Counted from the first letter of the stretch, positions 22,741-35,039 are shown. The stretch is 64,000 nt of DNA from Heliocidaris tuberculata (GCA_025618425.1 CM046851.1:6809969-6873968), one strand, 5' to 3'. The notes: a model not told the origin generated them from the letters alone. Numbers and translations are program-made.

Positions 22741-23110
22741 CATGGCAGCCATTTTGGGGGAGTTAGACTTGCGAGTCCGGACGCCTGCCTACCCAAATAA
22801 CCAACGACCGAATCAGAGAGAACTAAGCAAAAGATGGGTGCACCTGTTTGGCAGTTATGATACTTGAGAGTCCGCACCCAAATAACCGATGATAAAATCA
22901 GCGATGGGAACCGACCAAGTCATTGAGAGATTTGTATCATTGTTTGGGAGTTATACTTGCGAGTCGGCACACAAATAACCAGCGACTAAATCATATAACC
23001 GACGAGTAAAATCAGATAATCATGAAACCCGAGAAAAACATGGCCCCCTTGTTTGGCAGTTACTGTACTTGCGAGTCCACACCCAAAGAACCCTCGACTA
23101 AATCATGAAA
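22741..23110. repeat. Four-copy diverged tandem repeat, about 100-bp unit
   Basis: TTTGG-GAGTTA...ACTTGCGAGTCC...ACCCAAATAACC...GACTAAATCA recurs with starts near 22752, 22847, 22943 and 23052. Copies have diverged by substitutions and short indels. Confidence 0.8.
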
Positions 23111-24299
23111 CTTCCCGTCGCTAATCGAACCAAAGTTTACAAAAGAGGCCTACACTAACATAACTGGGCCCTCTTTGTTTTAAAGTCTGTATTCTGACCC
23201 AAAGATGGAAACACAGTGTATCAGAAATTATTTCATCCTCCTGACTTATAAAATGCTTGAAGTGATTTGGTAACTTTGTAGAGGCTTGATAAAATCTGAG
23301 CTGCCTGGCCTTACATGCTATCAGTGTATGTAATATGGTGTAAAAATGAAGCCCAGGGGGAAAAAAAGCACTTCAAAATAATCATGTGCTTCACAAAAGT
23401 AAACATTATGCAAGTGGCCGGAAATGCCAGACTCATTTTCCCCCATAGACTCAGTGTTAGACTAAAGCGTATGGCCATATGCTTTCGTAAATGGGAGTAT
23501 TCAGTTATAGATATCTTAATAATAGCATTATATATTTGAAAAATTTTCTATGCCTGGGGCTATCTATTTCTCCTTCTGAACATCATTATAAAAGACAGAT
23601 ATCAAAATTCAACAAGTTATTAAATCAAGCCTTCACAAAGTTACCGAATCCCTTTAAAGGAAAGAGGGAGGGGAGAAACGGGGTTAAATGTAGACCTTTC
23701 CCTACAGACATTGCACAAAGCCACAATATCTTCTTTCTTCACTTCTTTTTATATTTTTTATATCTCCTTTTTTAATAATCCACAAGTTATATTTAGCATT
23801 ATAAACAATAGGTTCCTATTTATTGTAAAACATAAGACAGCTTTTGCTGTGAAAATATTTCTTGAAGTTGAAAAAAAAATTGAACTAATTCTGAAATCAC
23901 AATCCATATGCAAAAGGCTACCTAAAAGTATTTAAAATAAAGATCTTTTAGATCATTTTTAAACTGAAAAAACTGAGAACTGCCCCGCCCCGCCCCCCCC
24001 CCTCCCCAATTTTGTAGGGGATTCTGCCACTGCATGTTTGTCCATTTCTGGATACTTCCCTCTGTAATAAACTCCGTTGAAACCATTAATATTTACCGGA
24101 AACCGACTGCCTTTAAATCTGATTCGTAATGACGTAGTTTCAATTGCAGTGATCGATGTTTGTAAACCAAAATAAACAACCATTTCTTTGGATAAGCGCA
24201 TACTTGGAAGTGGGAAAGCAAATTTGTAAATGAATTCTGAATAAAATATGAGATGGAATTAATCGATTCGAGGAAGAAAGGAAAGCCGCACAAATCAAA
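23111..24299. other. Intergenic DNA, no gene seen
   Basis: AT-rich; a C-rich run lies at about 23983-24006. The short open frames near 23315-23935 lack any recognisable protein feature. Confidence 0.45.
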
Positions 24300-24530
24300 A
24301 ATGAATTTACTCTGGGGCTAAAGTCCGGTGTAAATTATTATCCGCGTACACCTGTTCACGTATAGAAGTACTGCAGTCTGTTCGTGACGAAATTTGAATG
24401 GGCATGATGGGTGTGTTGTTAATTATGAAGTAACCTTCTAAAACACACAGGGCAATATGATCCTGGAAGATTTAAAGGTGCATTGCAGATTTTTCCGTTG
24501 ATAAACTAAAAGGTCCCCCATTATTAGGTG
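24300..24530. promoter_or_regulatory. Candidate conserved non-coding element
   Basis: Unique block with GGTGTAAATTATTATCCGCG, CACCTGTTCACG, TTGTTAATTATGAAG. A G run follows at about 24549-24570. Inference from composition and site density. Confidence 0.22.
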
Positions 24531-24570
24531 ATTGTAAGCCCAATTAGTCAGCGGGGGAGGGGGGGGGGGG

Positions 24571-25179
24571 TCTTGTTTATATTTTGTTCACTAAAATATA
24601 ACACTAATATAAAATAAGTGAGGAATAGGTGTCAAATGGATAATAATTTTACATTTGTATACAAAAGCAGAAGCAGTAGTAATATTATATAGATGGGTAA
24701 TAGTGATTGAAGAACGACAAAAGCCGTGTCTGTAACAGAATAACAATAATAACTTTGTACTTGTAGAATTTATAGAAATATGATAATTAGTTATAACAAT
24801 GACGATGATAATTACGAATGATGAATAATGACCTTTGATGATGAATCATGATGATCAAAATGTTAAACCACAGAAATTATTATAATAGTAGTTTCTCATT
24901 TTGTGGAAAAAATCGATTAGCCTCCTCGCCTCAGGAGAAAATGTTATTATGTTGTAGCCCGTTTTAAATGGGTCATTGGTATTTATATGATATACATGTC
25001 TGTATTGAGTAATTTATTGAAAGTCTGATTTTGTGCGTACGTCATTGTTGTGTTTTTCATGGCAATATGACTCGAATTATTTTTTGTGCTTTTTGGCTTG
25101 CCCAAGATTACAAAGTATGCTGATGAACGAATCACGTTTTGTCTTTTGAAAAATGTAGTATCGCGGATTTATATACGCT
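24571..25179. other. AT-rich intergenic DNA, no gene seen
   Basis: AT-rich with GATGAT/AATAAT runs at about 24790-24860. No coding signal. Confidence 0.45.
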
Positions 25180-25530
25180 TGTTTAGCAGTGAAGAATAAG
25201 CTTCGGAGCTTTAAGACCCAAAACACAAATCTTAAAAGATGAATTTACATCCCCGCGGTCAATGGAGGCCGTCCCCTCGAGAGGGGGGCAGGTGTTCCGA
25301 GACGGGTTTCTGACTATAGCTTCTCCCTCTCTACACCCGCCCGACTCGCTGCCAGGCACTACAAGCTCGACAGTCGGTTTGATAGAGCTGCCAGTTTCCA
25401 TCTATAACAGCCTCGTTTCCCTCCTAAATGATGGATCGCTGTTGTAAAATACCGCTCCATTATGGCCACACTAATGTTTAATAGCTTAAAAGCGGCACGC
25501 GTAGTTTTTCTCCCCTTGTTGGCGGCAGGC
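25180..25530. promoter_or_regulatory. Candidate conserved non-coding element
   Basis: A strikingly unique, CpG-containing block in an otherwise repetitive area: CCCCGCGGTCAATGGAGG, CTCGAGAGGGG, ACTCGCTGCCAGG, AAATGATGGATCGCTG and TAATAGCTTAAAAGCGGC. Both strands have short open frames (61 and 72 codons) that overlap each other, which argues against coding. Confidence 0.36.
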
Positions 25531-25684
25531 GAAAGAAGGAGGAAGAAGGAAAATGCATGGGTTTGTTGTTGGCGCGCGCGACGAAGGGACGTAAAGATTG
25601 ATCAACGTAGAACGAAGCGCCAATACTCATGTATTACGTTCTATTTGACTATCATCACTCATGGCTTATGTACTCTCCTCAGAC

Positions 25685-26060
25685 ACAGAGGGGAAGGAAG
25701 AGAAAGGAAGAGGGGATATCATGGATAGGAGAAAGATATATATATCCACATGTCCAAAGACAAAGAGAGACAGAAAGACAGAGAGAAACAGAGACAAGCC
25801 TGGGCGCCTTGCAAAAAGAGCTTTAAAAAAAAAAAAAAAAAAAAAACATAGTAGCAGCTCGACGTCGCAAAAGTATATAGGCTAGTGTAATGAATGATGA
25901 GAGAACACACAGTACGAAAGGAAGAGAGAGAACTAGGGTAATGGATAGAAGAAAATAATATATGCACACATACTGAAAAGACAAAGAAAGATTTTTGAAA
26001 ACAGAGAGAAAGGGCTCGTTCTTTCAACATGGCAACGGCGCGGCGTCTCAAAAATGTGGC
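25685..26060. repeat. Purine-rich duplicated segment with poly(A)
   Basis: AGGAAGAG...ATGGATAGGAGAAA...AGACAAAGAGAGACAG is repeated in diverged form from about 25917 (ATGGATAGAAGAAAA...AAGACAAAGAAAG), and both copies end in a CGACGTCGCAAAA/GCGGCGTCTCAAAA-like word. A22 occurs at about 25825-25846. Confidence 0.6.
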
Positions 26061-27479
26061 AAGTGACGAAAATCTGATGGCCATAGCTGTTGATTTACTA
26101 TTATGCTTTCAGTCGTCATAATTCATATGCTTATGACTGTGCACATCTTTGCCAGTGGACTGAAAATGACAAATAGATCACCTCTCTCATACGGTGAAAA
26201 TAACTAGTGTGTCTGTCTTATTTATATTCAAGTTAAACTGATCTAATGAATTTGGTGAAACTATTTTCATTTGCTCTCCATGCATTTTTGTGTATATAGA
26301 AAGTATACCTCAAATCAAATATGCGTCATTTTAATGACGATTCCCTGCATAGCCTGCACATGCACGCATATTATCTCAATGGGCGCTTACCAAAACTAAA
26401 TTTATTCTTATTATTCCAAAATATTTTAATAATACCTTAATCAAAGATGTTTCATTAGTGGTAAAGATAAACTATTAAAGAACCACATAACTATATCCGA
26501 ATGCTGTCAAATATTTTGCTTTTGATATTTGATTTGTTTTTCAGTGGGACCGGGAGGAATACTGGTAACCTGAATACATAGCTCGATGTGTCGCTATGCC
26601 TTTGATATTTCGTTTGAGGGGGAAACATCCACAGAAATCTGTAGCCCGAAGCGATTAGGGGTTTTAAACTTTTCAATGGACCTCAATTTAGTGCTCCAAA
26701 AGAAATTGAATTTGATATCATGTAAACCTCATTACATCTCAATTCAGAAATAAAGGAACAAGGCAAATGTAATGTAATACTACAACTCCAAGGCTGTCCT
26801 AAAATATGTAATTCATTCAACAATAACATTATTGACATAATGTTTTTCTTCTGAAAAAGGGTGCAGCCTCTATGAGGATAATGGTGGTGGTGGTTATTAT
26901 GATGATAATGGTAATGACGACTGTGGCGACGATGATGATCTTTGTCAGCTAGCGATGACATGAGAAGTATATGTATATAACTTATTTTACAATACTGTAA
27001 CACTTTTAAATTCCAACGTGTTTCCTTCTTTCATGAATTCAAAATAAACGATTTTATCCATAGGGACCCCAATGCCGTCTGCATCCTCTGAAAAAAGAGT
27101 AAAACTCCAAAAGAAGCAGTACAATACAACTTGATTTACTTGCAGAAAAATTATATAAATATTTAATAGTATAATCAACAAAATAATCAATTAATTAATG
27201 AATTTAATGTGGACGAGTGACATATCCCTTTATATATTTATCAATTTTTGGATACATAATTAGATTTTTTATTGATGTGATTTCGCACTTATGTTCCTGG
27301 TTGAAGGTTCCTAATATCATCTATATTATGTTTTAAATTATGAATGTGAAAGAAGCAAATTACGCTCTTTCAAAAATACGCACATTCCTCCGTCGATATG
27401 CCTCAATGTCAAGACACATGTAATTTAATAACGATGACTTTTCCAATACACGTGGTAATTGGTTAAGTTTATCTCAATG
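26061..27479. other. AT-rich intergenic DNA, no gene seen
   Basis: Contains a (GGT/GAT)n patch at about 26880-26940. No coding signal. Confidence 0.45.
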
Positions 27480-28100
27480 AGTTCCGCCAATTGTATTTGC
27501 TGAATGATAAAGAAATGGTTGAGCGCATTATCTGGGAAAGGTGAATACAATATTGACAAAAATATCGGTGACAAAAGTTTGATTGATGGCTAGCAAGCAA
27601 ATCTACTTCAATCAGAATTGCACGCCTTATCAGCCATTTATCTGAAGGCCAAATACGAATGCATTTTTTTTTTTCTTTCTCTTTCGGTGGTGTACTTGTT
27701 TGTTACACTCATTCTATTTTATGATCTACCTCGATCACTAAAAAAGTAATATTCAGCGTCAGAGTGAATATTTAAGCGCACCATAAAGAAATTTTGATGG
27801 AGAGATTTATTTTGCCGATGTCGGGTGGTCTTTGATCTACATCTGTTATAATTTTTCTTCCTTTTTGATGAAAATTGATTAGGATATAATGTACTTCGAA
27901 TGAAAGCCCAATTGAAGGGGAGAAATGGGAGAGAGAGCTATTCTTGCGAGGAAATTTGAAAGATGGTGCGGATGTTTACGGTACAGGGATTGCCTCGAGA
28001 TTGATTTGGGAGGAGAGCCTTTATCCCGATTGTTCGTGTATTTGGTAAACAACTTTACAACTGTATCAGTCAAAAATTAAATTGAAAGGTCTGAGTGAGT
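27480..28100. promoter_or_regulatory. Candidate regulatory region, weak
   Basis: Low-repeat DNA with homeodomain-like words (GCCAATTGTATTTGC; TGATTAGGATATAAT; GAGATTGATTTGGGAGG). The best part is about 27880-28060. There is no direct evidence of function. Confidence 0.22.
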
Positions 28101-28404
28101 AATGGTCATAATGTCGAAATTAGACGACCTAGGATATAAATCTCGATTATGAATGAAGCCAGGATTCGAGAGGATTTATTGAAATTTTATTTATTTCTTG
28201 TGCCATCGGAAATCGCTATGATCATGATGATGATGCATTTTAAAAGTTTGAGACGTCCCCGTTGTCACCTTTTCAACATTTTGATCATACTTTCACAGGC
28301 ATAAGGCCACGAAAGGGGGATGCAGCCCCCACCCTGTCTCGTAAGACTCTGTGTGTGTTCATGTTTTATGTTTTTGGAGAGTGGGACTTATAGTAGATTT
28401 GATT

Positions 28405-29000
28405 TGATCCCCGTGTCCTGAAGCCCCTATGTCCCGACACCCCTATGTTTCGACACCACAGTTCCGACACCCCTTTGTTCCTGCACCCCTATGTTTCGGC
28501 AACCCCATGTTCTGACACCCCTAGGTCCCGACGCCCCTATGTTCCCACGTCCCTATGTTCCAACACTCCAATGTTTAAACAATAAAATGATCCGACATAC
28601 CTTTGTTCCCCACACTCTTCTGTTTAAATATCCTTATGTTTCGACACCCCATTTATCAAAAACCCATATGATCCACCACCCCTATGCTCCAACACCCCAG
28701 TAATCCGGAACTCCAATGTTCCAACACTCCTATGTTCCTACACATGTCCCGACGCCCCTATGTCCCAACACCCTTATATTCTCACATCCCTATGTTCCGC
28801 GACACCCCTGTCTTCAGACACCCTCTGTCCTAACACCCGTACGTTCCAACGGCCATATTATTGTTCGGCACCCATTTGTCCCGACACACATAATACCCCC
28901 CCCCCCCCCCCTCTCTCTCCCCACATTATACAACACCCCTAATGTTCCAATAGGCCTATCTCTTTCTTCTGGCACCCCTGTGTGCCGACAAAACTTTGTT
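28405..29000. repeat. Minisatellite of about 15-16-bp units, CCCCTATGTTCCGACA-like
   Basis: Several dozen degenerate units (consensus CCCCTATGTTCCGACA) fill this stretch, broken near 28890-28925 by poly(C)/(CT)n. The 149-codon open frame starting at 28716 is a by-product: the unit length partly preserves frame and gives a Pro/Thr-rich pseudo-repeat. Confidence 0.9.
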
Positions 29001-29889
29001 CTGACCTTCCTATATTCAGGCACTTGCGGCCTACCATTTTCATATATCGCTTTAAATGAAATACGTATCTTAAAACATGCTAAATGCACACAGGGTCGTG
29101 CCCCCCCCCCAACCCCACCTCTGCTCTTCAGTTATACCCTATTCCGCCCCTTCACTACGGTGTGAACTACCAATTTGCAATCGTAAAGAAGGCAAAAAAG
29201 GTTAAATGACAAACAACTTTATCGCGTCCCAATTTTTCCTCATCTCTAAATTGAACAATAAATCATTATCATACATTGCTCAGACTTTGCGCTCATTCAT
29301 CTAGCCGATCAATCACAGGCCTCTGGCACTTTTATCGTCAAATCTGAATACTAAAACGAGAAAAGAAAGAGAGAGAGAACACGAGAGAAAATGAGAGATT
29401 GTTGAACTATTTTTGCTTTTCCTTTACAGCTTTCCAAATTAGAATGTTCGGAAACGTTTTTAATGTATCGTCCTGATGGATTGACATGACAATTTGCCGA
29501 GTAAAGCTTGAGTGCGTGGGCTCCGATGTTTTTTGATGCATTTAGTTGACCTCCAGGTGGATATGACGCCGAAGTGTATACTATTATTCAAAATTCATTC
29601 GCATATTTGATAGAGATACATATTTAGTGAGTTGTGGATTGATCTCTTGATGCATCGGGTTGGGGGGGGGGGGGGTAAACATCAAAATGGACTATTCTGT
29701 CCATTTTAGAATACATGACGCTTTTGACAAAACTGAAAGGGACTATTGTTGAAAATCATGAATTGGGGGGGGGGGGGAATGGGGGAGGGGAGGGGGATAC
29801 ATAGTGAGACATTGATATCATGTATCCATTATCATTATCAACTAATTGTCATTTTGTTCACATTTTTCATTTAAAAAAATATATTATCA
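29001..29889. other. Intergenic DNA with G runs
   Basis: G runs at about 29660-29674 and 29764-29777 and a C run at about 29100-29110. No gene seen. Confidence 0.45.
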
Positions 29890-29897
29890 AATACATC

Positions 29898-30120
29898 CAT
29901 AGGCGTAGGGGAAATGTTTCTGCAAGGGGGTTGACGTCTCTTGTCCGAATGACATTATCTTTCCAATCTACATGATCTAAGATATTCTAAATATAAGAGT
30001 TAAAAAGATACAAATAGACTTCCTCACTGCCCCGATATCAGGTGACGGTGGCCCTAATATTTGGTAATTTCAGAAAATGCTCGTAGGGGTTCAGCCCCCA
30101 GCCAAACGCCTACGCCTATA
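29898..30120. mobile_element. 223-bp MITE with perfect 8-bp target duplication
   Basis: The direct repeat AATACATC lies at 29890-29897 and 30121-30128. The ends read CATAGGCGTAGG and, inverted, TATAGGCGTAGG. An 8-bp duplication points to hAT-type transposition. It is non-coding. Confidence 0.78.
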
Positions 30121-30228
30121 AATACATCGTCTAAATGCTTAGAGTGACCTGCTGATGTTCTATAACTACAAATACGTTGATTAAAGGAACTAGATGACCA
30201 ACAAAATCAACGACTCTATGCAGTATCT

Positions 30229-30678
30229 TTAAAGATAAAGTTGAGTTCCGGTCATACGATTATACACTGGAAAAAAAAAAAAAACTCTCAAATGTTGTTG
30301 TTGGTACGTGTTATAATGGCAGTCAGTCACATTTGATTATTATCACCAACAAATTTTAATTTTCAAAACAATTGGGAAATGTTAATCTTGTCTAAATACT
30401 GTGAGATTTTGGAATCATCAAAATGATAATTGACCCAATCTCGCTCAAAAGCACACTGCGCACAGAAATAGGTAGATGGGACTGCACACACATTTGGCAT
30501 GAATGTTAGGCCAGAACACTTCAGCTATTTATAATCATATTTCGAATACGAGGGCACTTGAAGAGCAATCCTTTTCCGAGGACATTTCTACTATGATGTT
30601 CTTCCAAACTGACAAAAAAGGGATGAGAAACCTCACAAATCATTTTTCACCTTTCCCAGAACTCCACATTCTCTTTAA
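30229..30678 (-). mobile_element. TTAA-flanked MITE family, copy A
   Basis: TTAA at 30229-30232 and 30675-30678. On the minus strand it starts TTAAAGAGAATGTGGAG and ends CAACTTTATCTTTAA. It shares internal words with copies at 49608, 51805 and 63325 (TTTCTCATC, AAAAGGATTGC, TGTTCGGGC-like, CATTTCTGTGTGCAGTG). This copy is the longest of the non-inserted ones because it carries an extra stretch near 30262-30400. Confidence 0.8.
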
Positions 30679-30889
30679 AATTGATATATTTTCCAACGCT
30701 TATGTTGTTGTTGTTGTTGTTTCTGCGTGTCACAAGTCTTCCATGTTTACTGCGTGCTTATTCCTCTTTTCAACCTGATATTTTAGAGCAATGTCATTTT
30801 CTCTGAAAATGAAGAGAAATATAGCCAAGGACAATAAGAAAATAGAACTACAGGAAGGCAATCTCATCTGAATTAGTTTAGTGGCGCAG

Positions 30890-31112
30890 CGTTTGTCCAG
30901 GCATTAAGGGGGTACTTGCATCATGGGGGGGGGGGGGGGGTCGGTCTTACTAGGGGGTGACATGCGAATTAACAAGGACATCAAATTTTCCATTTCCCTT
31001 TTCCCATGTTCCCCTTTCGTTCTCGTTCTCTTTTCTTTCTTGTTCTTCTTTTGTTCGCCATTCGATGGGGGAGCACGTGCTCCAGTGCCCCCTCCCTCAC
31101 CCGGAGCTATGC
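30890..31112. repeat. Possible MITE with GTGGCGCAGC-type ends and poly(G)
   Basis: The left end AGTGGCGCAGCG and the inverted right end AGTGGCATAGCTCC resemble the AGTGGCGTAGC ends of known hAT-like repeats. Inside are G runs and a CT-rich part. No matching target duplication was found. Confidence 0.4.
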
Positions 31113-31795
31113 CACTCGCTGATTATGTTACAATTTTACTGTTTAAAAAAGAAAAAAGAACATATTGCCCTTTTACAGTTGTCACAATGTATTTTCCCGT
31201 TCCTATTAGATGTTATGAAATATAGAATCGCAGTTCATAACTTAAATAACAGCAAGGTGCTTAACTTACGGAAATGTTACTTGATAATTATAGATATAAT
31301 TATATACATATTGCCAATCCCTAACCAAAGGGAACTATTACACTGTCATGACTGTGGTCAACCAAAAGAATGTTTCTAATTACTTCTTATTCTTTTTTTT
31401 TCTTGGGGGCCGTCCTTCATATTTGCATAAGGTGGTTTTGAAGGTTGGCGAAGAGATAATGTTGGTGTAATTGCTTTATGAGAGTAGAATTATTGTATGC
31501 ATTAAAGATAATGTTGAGATTTATGACTAAAATGACTCACAGACTGCAATATAAATATACATATAGGCACTAAATGCTTAAAATTATGACTAAATGATAT
31601 TTGACAAATGATTTTTATAGAAAATATTCAAAAAGTCGGCAGTATGTCGACCAGGTCTGTCAGGATTACGGGAAAAAAAACACAGTGTGATCATGCTGAT
31701 TGATGTAAGCTCATTCACATTTGTTTTTTCCAGTGTAATAGTAATCAGGTTGGTTTTATTTTAGCATTTTTTTAAATTTTTTTTTGTGGGGGGGG
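31113..31795. other. AT-rich intergenic DNA, no gene seen
   Basis: No coding signal; a T run and G run adjoin at about 31770-31800. Confidence 0.45.
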
Positions 31796-31840
31796 GGGGT
31801 TATATTTGACCAATATGAGGATCAAAAGAGGGCACAGGAG

Positions 31841-32572
31841 GCCCGCCTCTCCAACTCCCACAGCATGTATTTTAAACATTATTCTCATAATACAGAAACA
31901 CCGATACATATCAAAATCGATAACATGCCACTTGAGAAGAAGACTAAGTCCAAGTTTTTGGGAGTAATTATAGACGAAACTTTGACTTGGAATGAGCATT
32001 TACACCATGTTATAATGTGCATTTCCAAAAGCATTGGAATAATTTCTAAACTAAAGTTTATTTTACCCCACGCAACCTTATTCCTGCTATATAACACGCT
32101 AGTTCTCCCGTATATAACATATTGTAATATTGTATGGGCAAATTGTGGCTCGACAAAAATTAACTCTATTTTTAAACTACAAAAGAAAGCCATACGCATT
32201 TGTACAGGATCACATTTCTTAGCTCACACTGATCCTTTATTCTGTAAACTTAAAACACTAAAAATATTCGATTTGAACACTATTCAAGTAGCAGTCATTA
32301 TGTTCAAGTACATTAATAATTTACTTCCACCATCCTTTCATAACATGTTTAGGTTTAATAGTTCTGTTCATTCGTACCCTACTCGCATATCTGGAAACTT
32401 CCATCTTACAAATCCCAAATTATCAATAACACACAAATCTATCAGACATTCTGGTCCGGACATTTGGAACAACTTCCCCAACAACATAAAGTCTTGTTCA
32501 ACCATTTACTCCTTGAAAGCTACACTTAAGCGACATATAATAGAATCATACGCTCCCCACCCTTCAAATTAG
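31841..32572 (+). pseudogene. Reverse transcriptase C-terminal fragment of a non-LTR retrotransposon
   Basis: About 243 codons end at TAG (32570-32572). The protein contains KFLGVIIDETLTWNEHL, then LPYITYCNIVWANCG and KLQKKAIRICTG, and further on a PTRISGNFHL and IRHSGPDIWNNFP. These are hallmarks of the region after the polymerase active site (thumb and C-terminal part) in Jockey/CR1/RTE-X-type reverse transcriptases. The fingers and palm with the YADD active site, the endonuclease and ORF1 are missing, so it is a 5'-truncated, non-functional copy. The frame is intact, suggesting a fairly young insertion. Codon use is AT-rich like its surroundings. Confidence 0.88.
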
Positions 32573-33008
32573 TATAACGCCAACTACAGAACTGTAACTT
32601 ATTATCCTATTTCTTTATCATGCAACTGCTGCACCCACACCTGCAATTGCACTGCACCCACTTGATCACTCAATTTCTCCAAGAGAGTTATGTCGCCAAA
32701 TCCTTTTTTTTTTACGAGGCCGCCATCCATCTCCAGCCTAACCGCTCACGATGGCGGTCTCCTGCGTTCAAAATTATCTCTCTAATTTATTGAAAAATAT
32801 TTACTGTATATCTATATTTTAAAAAAATCTTATTTGTATGTTTATTACGTTCTTGTTGTATAATATTATTGTTACATGATTCTTTCGTAATGCAATTTCT
32901 TTTGTAAAATTTCACTGTATGTATTTGTTATTGTTTGAAATGTATTTAATTAATTTATATTTGAACGCAGAAATAAAACCAACCAAACAAACAAACAAAC
33001 AAACAAAC
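31841..33008 (+). mobile_element. 5'-truncated non-LTR retrotransposon (LINE) with (CAAA)n tail
   Basis: It consists of the reverse transcriptase fragment, about 400 bp of 3' UTR, an AATAAA near 32970 and a short tandem (CAAA)n tail (about 32977-33008). Truncation at the 5' end and a microsatellite tail are typical of target-primed insertion by CR1/L2/Jockey-type LINEs. The 5' junction is approximate. Confidence 0.8.
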
Positions 33009-33400
33009 GTATACGGCTTTCGGGCACCCCCCCCCCCTTATTTAATCCTAAGGCAGCGACTCTTACCCATAATGCACGAGTTGTTTCTTGGTCAGTGATT
33101 TAGAAGGACTGATTTTCAGACAGTTATGCAAGAGGCGCTGTTTTAATATTAATCAAAGTTAAATTTCATTTTTTTTAAATAGTAAAAGGACAAACAAAGA
33201 TAAACAAATGACTTTACATTTTGTTTTTGTTATCAGATCATCTACCGGTAGTTCTTTGTAACGTGTTTTTCTGAACCTATAACCGATAACGACTGGTATG
33301 TTAATACTTTTTTAAATGTTAATTCTTTTATATAATAAATATCAGAGATCTCGATCTAATAGCTTGGTCGGATGATGTAAAAACTTACTGGGATAGAGCA
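33009..33400. other. AT-rich intergenic DNA, no gene seen
   Basis: A poly(C) patch at about 33028-33036, otherwise AT-rich without signal. Confidence 0.4.
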
Positions 33401-33429
33401 TACTCCACATGCATTATTGTATTTATTTT

Positions 33430-33578
33430 CGTGCTATTTTGTAAGTTGAAATAAAATGTCACATCAAATTTTGTTTGATTCTTCTATGACCGACGTAATA
33501 ATGTTGGAGCGCCATGAGCGTCACAGCGTGACGGACCTGAGCGCTATACAAGAAGCCACCATTATTATTATTATTATT
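33430..33578 (+). repeat. SINE/LINE 3' tail ending in (ATT)n
   Basis: GAGCGCTATACAAGAAGCC followed by (ATT)n. The words AGCGCTATACAAGAA and a trinucleotide tail are common to deuterostome SINE/L2-type 3' ends; a similar word occurs at about 38449. Confidence 0.5.
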
Positions 33579-34080
33579 TCTATTTTACATTTTAATAGCT
33601 TTTATTGTTTTTGTTCCGTTCCTTGTCTTTTCTTGTCATATTCATATTTCACTATAAATTTTTTTTTCTTGCTAATGTTCTTTTAATTCCATGATATTAT
33701 TCTATTTAATTGCACTGCGTGTCTGTTCTGTTCTTTCCAAATCTATTCTTGGTATTCTATTTTACAACAAAGTCTCACTTCTGATGGCTGACTTCAGATA
33801 TTCTTATCATAAGAAAGATCAACGAGTTTCGATGTTGATATACATAATGACATGACAATCTAAATATTATACATGTGAAATTGGAAACCTCACCTGACAA
33901 TAAAGAGATGCATGGGCGATAATTTCAGAATAAAACTGTGGCGGTAGAATTATATATTACCGCTCCTGATGTTTAATTACGTGAGTCATTTTAGGCTTTT
34001 TACGCATGTAGGCGTAAATGATTATTATCTACCATGTGTAATAAATTGTGAAAGCATTGTCATCGTGATAGAATCTACTG
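33579..34080. other. AT-rich intergenic DNA, no gene seen
   Basis: No coding signal or recognised element. Confidence 0.4.
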
Positions 34081-34081
34081 C

Positions 34082-34220
34082 TTCTTCTCCCCCCCCCCTT
34101 TTTTTTCTTTCTCTCTCTGTCTGTCACTGTCTTTGTATTCTCTTTCCTTTCCCTTATCACTCTAAATTTTCCTATCTCTTTCCCTCTATTTTCCTTTCTT
34201 TTTTCCCTTGTTCTCCTTTT

Positions 34221-34254
<34 letters not shown>

Positions 34255-34373
34255 CCTCTCTCTTCTTCTTTCTATTTTTCTTGGTCTTTATATATTTTCC
34301 TCTTTCTTTCTCTCGCTCCTATTTTCTTTCCATAGCTTTTCATTCTCTTTTCTTTCTGTCTCCTTTTCTGTCA
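34082..34373. repeat. Polypyrimidine tract
   Basis: About 290 bp of C/T-rich sequence with (CT)n at about 34229-34262. Ser/Phe/Leu-rich frames in it are artefacts. Confidence 0.9.
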
Positions 34374-34564
34374 ATTATGGGCTCATAAGTGCCCGATGGA
34401 TGAATCATTTTATATCAAGCCGTGAACATGTGGCCCCTTATCGCCTCACCTTATCAAATATGAAATTTTACACCCCATATCTTGTCAAAAAAGAGAGTCG
34501 CGATGTGAGTGATGAATTACTTGTAAACACTAGACAGGCCTATGAACCCTGTTGTGCAAAGACG

Positions 34565-35039
34565 AACATGATTGAAAGAGATATCGAGGGAGACGGAAAA
34601 AAGAAAGAGAGAGAGAGAAGGGGGGATAGTGGGGGTGTGGGTATTGAGGAAAATGGTATAATGTGGGGATAGGGAGAAAAATGCAAGGAAAAGAAGGATG
34701 CTTAGGAAATAGGATAAAAGAGAGAGGGAGGGAGGAAGAGAGAAAGAGAGGGGGTATGCATGGGTATAGGTGTGAAAATGGTATATGGGGGAAGGGAGAG
34801 AAGGCAAGAAAATGTGGTGCGAGATGCTTGGAGAAAGAGGATTGAATTGAAAGAGCGGGGGACAGAAAAAAAAAAAGAAATAGTAAGCTTTTCCAAGATT
34901 TTAAAAGAGAGAGAGAGAGAGAGAGAGAATAGGTAATACATGTACTGCAAAGGGGAGAGTTATAGTAAGGCATAAGGGGTAAAATAAGAAGAAACAATAC
35001 AGGCTTTCATGAATATAAATTATGATGCAAGAGGGACAG

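Noticed and set aside
25183..25447. Overlapping frames on both strands at 25.2-25.4 kb
   Set aside because: Opposite-strand frames cannot both be real, and neither resembles a protein; a non-coding element is the better explanation.
28716..29165. 149-codon Pro/Thr-rich frame resembling a repetitive secreted protein
   Set aside because: The repetition is in the DNA (15-16-bp minisatellite) and is not kept in frame by selection; the frame is broken by poly(C).
30503..30778. Similar short frames in three copies of the TTAA element (NxSAIxNH...FSxD...FQTD-like)
   Set aside because: The likeness comes from shared repeat DNA. The frames differ in start, end and intactness among copies, and the fourth copy lacks it, so a retained protein is unlikely.
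31841..32572. Host gene encoding a 260-residue protein
   Set aside because: The sequence motifs and the downstream (CAAA)n tail identify it as the 3' part of a LINE.
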